Source: Spirochaetales bacterium (GTDB lineage Bacteria; Spirochaetota; Spirochaetia; ARS1246). Taken from it: a stretch of DNA of 8,774 nucleotides. The notes under the pieces were generated by a model. The model saw only the letters and a list, made by a program, of their open reading frames with translations. It was not told the origin of the DNA and searched no databases. This document shows, piece after piece, positions 1 to 5,503 of this stretch. The position numbers and the translations under genes were made by a program. The stretch's first letter is position 1; each line of letters opens with the position of its first letter. The stretch spans positions 1 through 8,774 of the forward strand of contig JABGPX010000379.1 of NCBI GenBank assembly GCA_018644745.1. Reading direction: 5' to 3'.

Positions 1-2
1 CC

Positions 3-1439
3 GTCGAAACCGGCGGCAGAGAGGTGAGGGTTTTCCCGGAGATAAACATTGATGTTGCCCGGCGTATCTGCAAGGATCGCGGAGATAGAGAGCTTCAAGG
101 AAAATACTCGGAGCTGATTGATAAGTATGCAGAAGCTGCGAAATCGAAATGGAGCATTGTGGAGTTCGCCGCACAGGTTGTTGACTCACCAAAGGTGCTA
201 AACTTCTTTTTGGGTGAATATGGGCTCATTGATAATGCGTGTTCTGTAAAAAACACAGTGGTAATATCCAATAAGGAGGAGCGCACAAGAATCACCGATG
301 GGGCCATCGTAAAAGATTGCACAATGCAATGGGGAGCACAAATCTCCACAGGCGCACTTACCGAAGGCTCAATATTCACTGAGCACAGCGGTGCCGATAG
401 ACATGGAAAAGTCTTTGATTCACTCATTGGCGCAAATACCAACATTGCCGAGGGGGAGGTAACCTCATCCCTGGTTGGATCTTTTGTCGGTTTCCATCAT
501 CAGGCGTTGTTAATCTCGGCTTTTTGGCCGGGTGGGAAAGGAAACATCGCCTACGGATCAAATATAGGAAGCAACCATACCGGCAAAGAACCGGATCAGG
601 AATTGTGGCCTGGTGAGGGAATGTTTTTTGGACTCGATTGCGCAATAAAATATCCGGCGGACTTTACTAATTCACCCTATTCCATTATCTCCTCAGGAAC
701 GATAACTCTGCCCCAGAAAGTGTCTTTTCCCTTCTCCCTTATTAATTCTCCTTCGATAAATTTCGATGACATTTCACCAGCTTTTAATGAGATATTTCCC
801 GCGTGGATTCTGTCGGACAATTTTTTTATGATCAAGCGCAACGAAGAAAAATACAGACAGCGGAATAGGGCCAAGAGAATCCATCTCAAATTTTCGATCT
901 TCCGTCCCTCTATTGTTGATAAAATGGTAGATGCGGAAGGGCGCTTGAAAGTAGCGTCGATGAAGGACGTGTATACCGAAAGCGATATTGAGGGATTGGG
1001 AAAAAACTATCTATTGGAATCGAATAGGATTAAAGCCATAAATACCTATGATTATTACATTCGATACTACTGCCTGAATCTTATGTTTAGATATCTTCTG
1101 ACTCATAAAACAAGCGAAGCTGATTTAGATGAAATATTACACCAGTCAACCGACGATGAGGAATGGGAACATGCAAGAAACCTATTTCTTTCCAGGCTCG
1201 AGTTTTCGTCATTGAACGAAGCAGGTATCACTCTCATTGAAATCAAGAATGCTATTGCCAAGCAGATTTTTGAGTCGAAACAGAGGGATGACTTGCGAGG
1301 AGAAAAGATTACTAAAGGTTATAATGAGGCCCATGTTTTGGCCGAGGACAATGAGTTTGTAAAAAAAACGATGGATCAAACTCAAACCTATGAACAAAAA
1401 ATAAGGAAATTCTTAAAATCCCCGAAGGTTGGTGCTTGA
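3..1439 (+). CDS. DUF4954 family protein, left-handed beta-helix type (5' partial)
   Basis: The frame is open to the left edge (codons before the GTG at 24 read VETGGREV), so the true start lies outside and the N-terminal part is missing. Residues are numbered here from the GTG at 24. Residues about 70-245 have the loose, Gly/Ser/Val-rich pattern of a left-handed beta-helix, including HGKVFDSLIGANTNIAEGEV (128-147), SSLVGSFVGFHHQALL (148-163), GSNIGSNHTGKEPDQE (178-193), WPGEGMFFGL (195-204) and LPQKVSFPFSLI (229-240). From memory these are the most conserved stretches of DUF4954, a family of roughly 650-700 residues of unknown biochemistry whose fold resembles sugar-nucleotide acyl/uridylyltransferases. 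Residues 270-471 are charged and probably helical. No signal peptide is visible. The gene looks AT-richer than its neighbours (1081-1140 has 17 G+C in 60). It ends inside the convergent nucleotidyltransferase gene. Family call is strong; function unknown. Confidence 0.85.
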   Translation, partial: VETGGREVRVFPEINIDVARRICKDRGDRELQGKYSELIDKYAEAAKSKWSIVEFAAQVVDSPKVLNFFLGEYGLIDNACSVKNTVVISNKEERTRITDGAIVKDCTMQWGAQISTGALTEGSIFTEHSGADRHGKVFDSLIGANTNIAEGEVTSSLVGSFVGFHHQALLISAFWPGGKGNIAYGSNIGSNHTGKEPDQELWPGEGMFFGLDCAIKYPADFTNSPYSIISSGTITLPQKVSFPFSLINSPSINFDDISPAFNEIFPAWILSDNFFMIKRNEEKYRQRNRAKRIHLKFSIFRPSIVDKMVDAEGRLKVASMKDVYTESDIEGLGKNYLLESNRIKAINTYDYYIRYYCLNLMFRYLLTHKTSEADLDEILHQSTDDEEWEHARNLFLSRLEFSSLNEAGITLIEIKNAIAKQIFESKQRDDLRGEKITKGYNEAHVLAEDNEFVKKTMDQTQTYEQKIRKFLKSPKVGA

Positions 1440-2225
1440 TCGACGCTTGAGTCCTTCTTTCGGAACTCTTTTCAGCACGACATATTCGATACCGTGTTGC
1501 TTGCAGAAACGGCGTTTCTCTTCTTTGTCTCCGTCTTCATTTACCGCGTACATGTCAGGGTGTATGAGGGCAATTTCCGGCGCTGCGTCCATCCAGCCCT
1601 CTCCGGTTGATATAAGCGCCTGGTGTACATACCGCATTGAGCCGCAGAGGTATCGGCGCTCTTCGTCAGAGAACATCGGATGACCTTCGCCTTTCAGGAG
1701 TTTGACATTCTCGTCGTTACCGACAACGACATAAAGGCTGGCCAGTTCCGACACCTCTTCGAAAAACCGAATGTGTCCCGAGTGGAACCAGTCGTAGCAG
1801 CCGGTAACGAGAACCGATTTTCCAGTCGGTTTCGCGGGATCACCCTCGTCGGGAAAACCCGAGAGAGCGTCATTCGGGATTACTTTGTATTCGAGACTAT
1901 TCTCCGTGCAAAAATTTTCTCTCTCCGTATTCCACTTCGAAGGACGATCGATCCACATTGAGCAGTCTGAGAGAACCGATTCCGGAAGAGAGACGGGATC
2001 AAATGAAACGGCCGGTCGAATAACTCTATCCACATAACGCACGGCCTGGGCCATATAGAGCCTTTCGGCTTCGGGGAACTTGGCCGGTGCGCCGCTGGCT
2101 TTTTCGACCAGCCCGTCGGGCCACAGAAGAGCGTGTACCCTTCCGAGTTTCGCTGCTTCCTGAAGGAACCGGATACTGTCCGGCTTTACGTCATCAAACG
2201 CGCCGGAAACCGCCACGTTTTTCAT
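1413..2225 (-). CDS. Tandem HxGH nucleotidyltransferase (cytidylyl/adenylyltransferase-like) with degenerate N-terminal half
   Basis: The 270-residue protein holds two copies of the Rossmann-like cytidylyltransferase fold (PF01467 type). The C-terminal copy (about 137-268) looks active: VLVTGCYDWFHSGHIRFFEE has the HxGH motif at 148-151, followed by LYVVVGNDENVKLLKGEGHP, the SDEERRYL helix, and RSSTNL (262-267) in the place of the family's ISSTxI motif. The N-terminal copy (about 3-120) keeps the fold pattern (AVSGAFDDV, LLWPDG, FPEAERLYMAQAVRYVD) but has KPDS where HxGH should be, so it is probably non-catalytic. The enzyme would transfer CMP or AMP to a phosphorylated sugar or alcohol; eukaryotic ethanolamine-phosphate cytidylyltransferase has a similar two-domain plan and HldE's C-terminal domain has the same fold. 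The ATG overlaps the upstream kinase stop by 4 bp and has a GGGAG ribosome site, so it is translationally coupled. The substrate cannot be read from sequence. Confidence 0.87.
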   Translation of the reverse strand: MKNVAVSGAFDDVKPDSIRFLQEAAKLGRVHALLWPDGLVEKASGAPAKFPEAERLYMAQAVRYVDRVIRPAVSFDPVSLPESVLSDCSMWIDRPSKWNTERENFCTENSLEYKVIPNDALSGFPDEGDPAKPTGKSVLVTGCYDWFHSGHIRFFEEVSELASLYVVVGNDENVKLLKGEGHPMFSDEERRYLCGSMRYVHQALISTGEGWMDAAPEIALIHPDMYAVNEDGDKEEKRRFCKQHGIEYVVLKRVPKEGLKRRSSTNLRGF

Positions 2226-3031
2226 ATGGTCTCCCGTCGGGTTCTGACTCTTACCGGGAACCCGCCGGGAACCGGCTCGTCTGACACTACGTAGAGATAT
2301 CCGCCGCCACAGCCGGAGTACATTGCGCCGGCATAGCGGTTCTGATAGAACGCGAGGATTTTGCGGAGATCAAGCGCTATCGTCGAGTGGGAAACCGTGT
2401 TTGGTAAAATGGCTTCCCAGCATTCCATGCATTCATTCATCGATTCGCCAAGGGCCGAAGCATTCATGCTAATAATTGCTTCATAGCAATCTTGTCCGGA
2501 TTTCCCCAGGCGACTAATCAAACCGCCGTCCAGGTTTTTTACCTCGAGGGGATTGTACCCCGCCGGGCGCTGGTTGATCGGTATCATATAAATGATCTTT
2601 TCCAGCCACGACGCGGTTTCCCGATCGGTGCATGAATCAACATGAACCGGGAAAATGCCCTCTTCATGGGAATAATCATAATCAATTCTATTGATTCCCG
2701 GATACAGCAGCCCGATCATATCCTGGGAACCCGAAGGTTCCGTCAGATCCTTGTTTTCTGCTCTATAGAGCTCTTTTGTAAGTTCCGCCGGGTCGGTGTC
2801 GGGAAGCCCGTCGGGCCACAGTTCGTGCGCAACCCTTCGGGTACTGGTGCCCATCCCGCACCGGTCCATGAACCTGCAGTCTGCCTCAATAGCCACCACA
2901 ACCATCGATCCGGGCGGGGTGGGGTTGAGTCTCGAGACGAACGGCTGGTCTATCCAGCCGCCTGCAAAAGCCATCCTGTATGGAATAGTACCGACTATCG
3001 AAGATATCTCGGCCGCGCTTTCGGAAACCAT
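2222..3031 (-). CDS. GHMP-family sugar kinase (compact)
   Basis: This is probably an ATP-dependent kinase of a sugar or sugar phosphate. Motif 1 is PYRMAFAGGWIDQP (17-30), close to the PxRISFAGGGTD of heptose and fucose kinases of the GHMP superfamily. The Gly/Ser phosphate loop is CGMGTST (58-64), a variant of GLGSSSA. EPSGSQDMIGLLYPGINRIDY (98-118) matches the kinase segment that carries the catalytic Asp, here D104. Motif 3 is AGAMYSGCGGGYLYVVSD (234-251). At 269 residues it is shorter than the usual 300-360; the stretch between motif 1 and the phosphate loop is the compressed part. The ATG at 3031 has AGAGG about 8 nt upstream. It starts 29 bp after the epimerase stop and ends in a 4-bp overlap with the nucleotidyltransferase, so it is the middle gene of one operon. 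Family is clear; substrate unknown (heptose 7-phosphate or a free hexose are both possible). Confidence 0.87.
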   Translation of the reverse strand: MVSESAAEISSIVGTIPYRMAFAGGWIDQPFVSRLNPTPPGSMVVVAIEADCRFMDRCGMGTSTRRVAHELWPDGLPDTDPAELTKELYRAENKDLTEPSGSQDMIGLLYPGINRIDYDYSHEEGIFPVHVDSCTDRETASWLEKIIYMIPINQRPAGYNPLEVKNLDGGLISRLGKSGQDCYEAIISMNASALGESMNECMECWEAILPNTVSHSTIALDLRKILAFYQNRYAGAMYSGCGGGYLYVVSDEPVPGGFPVRVRTRRETI

Positions 3032-3060
3032 TACCTACCTCTTTTTACGGTTGCTTTGGC

Positions 3061-4080
3061 TCAGCTGATAGTACGTTTTCCGGCCTTCCGGTCGTTGTAC
3101 TGCTTCTCGATCCAGGCATAGGTTTTTGCCATTCCCTCTTTCAACGAGAGGTTGGGTTCCCAATCGAGGATCTCTTTGATCATCGTGTTGTCGCTGTTTC
3201 TTCCTGCCACACCTTTCGGTGCGTCGAGTTTGTATGATCTTTCGAGGGTAATCCCGGCGATCTCTTCGACGATACTCACCAGTTTGTTAATAGAAACCAG
3301 TTCGTTGGATCCTAAGTTGATCGGGACCGCAATCAGGTCGTTGCTATGGGTAATCATGTCGATACCCCTGGTGCAGTCATCAATGTACATAAAACTTCTA
3401 GTCTGGGTGCCGTCGCCCCAGATTTCGATTCCCGTGCTTCCGGTATCTTTGGCCTCAATGACTTTCCTGCACATCGCGGCAGGAGCTTTCTCACGACCGC
3501 CGTCCCAAGTGCCGTTTGGTCCGTACACGTTGTGAAAACGGGCGATTGCTGTTTCCATGCCCCTTTCAGCATAGTATTCCTGGCAGAACATTTCAGACAT
3601 GAGCTTTTCCCACCCATAACCGCGCTCAGCCATCGCCGGAAAAGCATCACTCTCCTTTAATGCCCGAACATTCGGGTCCTTCTGGAGATCCGTGTTATAA
3701 GCACAGGCTGATGAAGCAAAGAAGTACTTTTTTACTCCGGCTCGATACGCTTCGTCGATCAGGTTAGTATTTATGAGAATGCTGCGAAGGCACTCAACTC
3801 TAAATCGTTCGATAAATCCCATGCCCCCCATATCGGCTGCAAGGTTGTACACTTCCACCGCACCTTCCACTACACGACGGCAATTCATTACATCGCTCAT
3901 GTCGAGACACAGGCTCTCTGCGCCCGGCACAACCTGGTACCATTCGGGGAGAGGTTTCTTATCAACCGCCCGAATATTAGTAAATCCCTTTTCCTGGTAA
4001 TATTTCACGAGGGAACCGGCAATAAATCCGCCGGCACCTGCTATCACAATCAGATCGTCTTTTTGAGGTATAAAACCCAT
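3061..4080 (-). CDS. GDP-mannose 3,5-epimerase-like NAD-dependent sugar-nucleotide epimerase
   Basis: An extended SDR enzyme that binds NAD and epimerises a nucleotide sugar. It closely resembles plant GDP-mannose 3,5-epimerase, which makes GDP-L-galactose and GDP-L-gulose. I prefer the ATG at 4080: it has AGGAGA just upstream and is followed at once by the fold (MGFIPQKDDLIVIAGAGGFI); an in-frame TTG at 4167 would add 29 unlike residues and has no ribosome site. Numbered from this Met (339 aa), GAGGFIAG at 15-22 is the NAD loop; SSACAY gives C126; YGWEK gives Y155 and K159; FHNVYGPNGTWDGGREKAPA gives K198; then IWGDGTQTRSFMYIDD and AGRNSDN. The Arabidopsis enzyme's catalytic C145, Y174, K178 and K217 all have counterparts. 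It is first in a minus-strand operon with a kinase and a nucleotidyltransferase. The exact substrate is less sure than the family; an ADP- or CDP-sugar is possible. Confidence 0.88.
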   Translation of the reverse strand: MGFIPQKDDLIVIAGAGGFIAGSLVKYYQEKGFTNIRAVDKKPLPEWYQVVPGAESLCLDMSDVMNCRRVVEGAVEVYNLAADMGGMGFIERFRVECLRSILINTNLIDEAYRAGVKKYFFASSACAYNTDLQKDPNVRALKESDAFPAMAERGYGWEKLMSEMFCQEYYAERGMETAIARFHNVYGPNGTWDGGREKAPAAMCRKVIEAKDTGSTGIEIWGDGTQTRSFMYIDDCTRGIDMITHSNDLIAVPINLGSNELVSINKLVSIVEEIAGITLERSYKLDAPKGVAGRNSDNTMIKEILDWEPNLSLKEGMAKTYAWIEKQYNDRKAGKRTIS

Positions 4081-4116
4081 CTTTCTTCTCCTCTCATCCG
4101 CTTCCGCGGACCAGCA

Positions 4117-4129
4117 TGTTAGTCTGACA
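4117..4129. promoter_or_regulatory. Candidate operator, imperfect palindrome
   Basis: TGTTAGTCTGACA has arms TGTTAG and CTGACA around a single central base, with one mismatched pair. It sits immediately downstream of the -10 box of the minus-strand operon promoter, over the likely transcription start, where a bound protein would block transcription. AraC-type proteins more often bind direct repeats, so the partner could be another repressor. Weak evidence: one short element. Confidence 0.25.
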
Positions 4130-4131
4130 GT

Positions 4132-4160
4132 ATGATAGGCTCGCCGGCCTTTACCATCAA
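4132..4160 (-). promoter_or_regulatory. Candidate sigma70-type promoter of the epimerase-kinase-nucleotidyltransferase operon
   Basis: Read on the minus strand, TTGATG (4155-4160) and TATCAT (4132-4137) are separated by exactly 17 bp, a good match to the -35/-10 consensus (4/6 and 5/6). The start of transcription would fall near 4125, leaving a leader of about 45 nt before the ATG at 4080. This also argues against translation from the TTG at 4167, which would lie upstream of the transcript. Prediction by eye only. Confidence 0.45.
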
Positions 4161-4179
4161 TACTCAAAATGCGTATAGT
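4151..4179 (+). promoter_or_regulatory. Candidate promoter of the XylR-like regulator gene
   Basis: TTACCA (4151-4156) and TATAGT (4174-4179) lie 17 bp apart on the plus strand (4/6 and 5/6 to consensus), about 30 bp before the ATG at 4209. Its -35 box shares bases with the -35 box of the divergent operon promoter, so the two would compete or be controlled together. An 8-bp palindrome, TTGCGCAA (4190-4197), sits just downstream of the expected start point and could be an autoregulatory site. Prediction by eye. Confidence 0.35.
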
Positions 4180-4208
4180 GAATCATCTTTTGCGCAATCG
4201 CGGTTGGT

Positions 4209-5360
4209 ATGATTAAATCAAAGGGACAGAAAATTGCTCTCTGCATGAATCTGGATGATTACTATGAACATGGAATCGCCCGGGGCGTGGTGAAATATGC
4301 CAAGCAGAAACCAGAATGGCGCCTTTACGGCTACGGCTGGATGTTCAGGCCCGTGGAGGATCTGGAATTTTGGCGAGGCGATGGCATTATTGCAAGGGTG
4401 GAATCTGCCGAAGATGCGAAGCGCCTTGCTGCGCTTGAAATACCGGTGGTTGATGTTGCGGGAGCTTATACCTGGACCAGTTTTGACCAGGTGAATAATG
4501 ATGACTATGCTACAGGGGTACGGGCGGGAAACTACCTCCTGTCATGCGGCTTTAAGCGTTTTGCCTATTGCGGAGTCGGCGATACCGGCTGGTCAGCGGA
4601 ACGGCTCTCGGGTTTTCGTGACGCCGTATATGAGCGAACCGATGAAGTGGCGGTTTTTCATGAATCACTACCCTGGTGGGAAAGGCTGGAGAATTCTGAA
4701 CATCTGGGCGAGTGGCTCGTGGAATTGAGCCGTCCGGTAGGCATTTTCGCCTGCAACGATACCGCCGGAGTGAAACTCACGGAGGTTTGCCGGAAGCTGA
4801 TGATTGATGTGCCGGAAGAGGCGGCGATTATTGGAGTCGACAACGAGGATATCCTCTGCGAATTGTCTCAGCCTTCACTATCGAGTATCGAATTGGATTG
4901 CGGACAAATCGGATTCAAGGCGGCAAGGCATCTTGATGAAGTGCTAAATGGAGAAACCACCGGCTTAAACGGTCCCGTGCTCGTATCTCCCCTAGACCTG
5001 ATCGAGCGGGAATCGACCAGGGTTTTTGCCGGCGATGATCCTCTTGTAAAACAGGCAGTAGAATTTATCCGGGCCCGCGGAATTGAGGGGATACAGGTGC
5101 AGGATGTGCTCAATAATGTGGCCGCTTCAAGGCGCAGTCTCGAAATACGATTCAAGGCGGCGATGGGCAGGACCCTTCATGATGAAATTGCCAGAGTTCG
5201 GCTTGATCACGCGAAGATTCTCCTTCGTACAACCAATCTCACTGTAAGCAATGTAGCAAATGAGAGCGGTTTCGGTACAATGCAGAGGTTCCATTCACAA
5301 TTCAAGGAATGGTGCGGTATGTCTCCCGGAGCCTATCGAAAACAAGGAGGTTCAGTATGA
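4209..5360 (+). CDS. XylR-like AraC-family transcriptional regulator with sugar-binding domain
   Basis: A 383-residue DNA-binding regulator built like E. coli XylR. Residues about 7-272 form a LacI/periplasmic-binding-protein-like sugar-sensing domain (KIALCMNLDDYYEHGIARGV at the start, IGVDNEDILCELSQPSLSSI at 208-227). Residues about 278-377 form an AraC DNA-binding domain with two helix-turn-helices: VQDVLNNVAASRRSLEIRF (297-315), then VSNVANESGFGTMQRFHSQF (346-365) and the closing MSPGAYR. SSIELD and DPLVKQAVEFIR match the XylR linker region well. It is divergent from the epimerase operon, which makes that operon its most likely target, with a sugar as effector. There is no clear Shine-Dalgarno before the ATG, so expression may be low or leaderless-like. 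It ends in an ATGA overlap with a very short downstream frame. Family call is firm; the ligand is unknown and need not be xylose. Confidence 0.93.
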   Translation: MIKSKGQKIALCMNLDDYYEHGIARGVVKYAKQKPEWRLYGYGWMFRPVEDLEFWRGDGIIARVESAEDAKRLAALEIPVVDVAGAYTWTSFDQVNNDDYATGVRAGNYLLSCGFKRFAYCGVGDTGWSAERLSGFRDAVYERTDEVAVFHESLPWWERLENSEHLGEWLVELSRPVGIFACNDTAGVKLTEVCRKLMIDVPEEAAIIGVDNEDILCELSQPSLSSIELDCGQIGFKAARHLDEVLNGETTGLNGPVLVSPLDLIERESTRVFAGDDPLVKQAVEFIRARGIEGIQVQDVLNNVAASRRSLEIRFKAAMGRTLHDEIARVRLDHAKILLRTTNLTVSNVANESGFGTMQRFHSQFKEWCGMSPGAYRKQGGSV

Positions 5361-5428
5361 CAACAACGCAACAAATCGCCCTTTGGGCGGATACGCTGCG
5401 GGATGTTTCAGCGAATGGGCTTAAATAG
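5357..5428 (+). pseudogene. 23-codon frame, probable remnant of a NUDIX hydrolase N-terminus
   Basis: An ATG overlaps the regulator's TGA (ATGA) and is preceded by a perfect AAGGAGG (5344-5350) six bases away, the kind of start a real coupled gene has. The frame reads MTTTQQIALWADTLRD then VSANGLK and stops at TAG. LWADTLRDVSANGLK closely resembles, from memory, the beginning of NUDIX hydrolases with the Nudix_hydro_N domain (PF12535), which continue with a Y-D-x-E-R-Y segment and then the NUDIX box. Neither follows here in frame. A different frame at about 5444-5481 reads TDSEYGLEYCEP, a faint echo of that segment. I read it as a decayed or replaced gene; the alternative is a genuine short coupled peptide. 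No NUDIX box is present. Confidence 0.5.
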
Positions 5429-5438
5429 GGTTTCCTTT

Positions 5439-5467
5439 TTGCACTGATTCCGAATATGGTTTAGAAT
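5439..5467 (+). promoter_or_regulatory. Candidate promoter of the BTAD regulator gene
   Basis: TTGCAC (5439-5444) and TAGAAT (5462-5467) are separated by 17 bp. The -10 box is a 5/6 match, the -35 box only 3/6. Transcription would begin near 5474, downstream of the in-frame GTG at 5471 and upstream of the ATG at 5504, which supports the ATG as the start. The promoter lies in the remains of the truncated frame. Confidence 0.3.
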
Positions 5468-5503
5468 ACTGTGAACCATTCCGCTTGTTTCGCGGTGAAT
5501 GCA

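Noticed and set aside
2642..3121. 159-codon open frame on the plus strand across the kinase gene
   Set aside because: It is antisense to the GHMP kinase, which has all its motifs. The translated product has no recognisable domain and an atypical composition.
1413..4080. ADP-heptose (HldE/HldD) biosynthesis operon as a firm call
   Set aside because: Kinase and transferase fit loosely, but the epimerase matches GDP-mannose 3,5-epimerase motifs (GTWDGGREKAP, AGRNSDN) much better than HldD, and GmhA/GmhB are absent. It is kept only as an alternative.
4081..4167. N-terminal extension of the epimerase from TTG at 4167
   Set aside because: It lacks a ribosome site, has a composition unlike the enzyme, and would lie upstream of the predicted transcript start. 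The ATG at 4080 has AGGAGA and leads straight into the NAD-binding fold.
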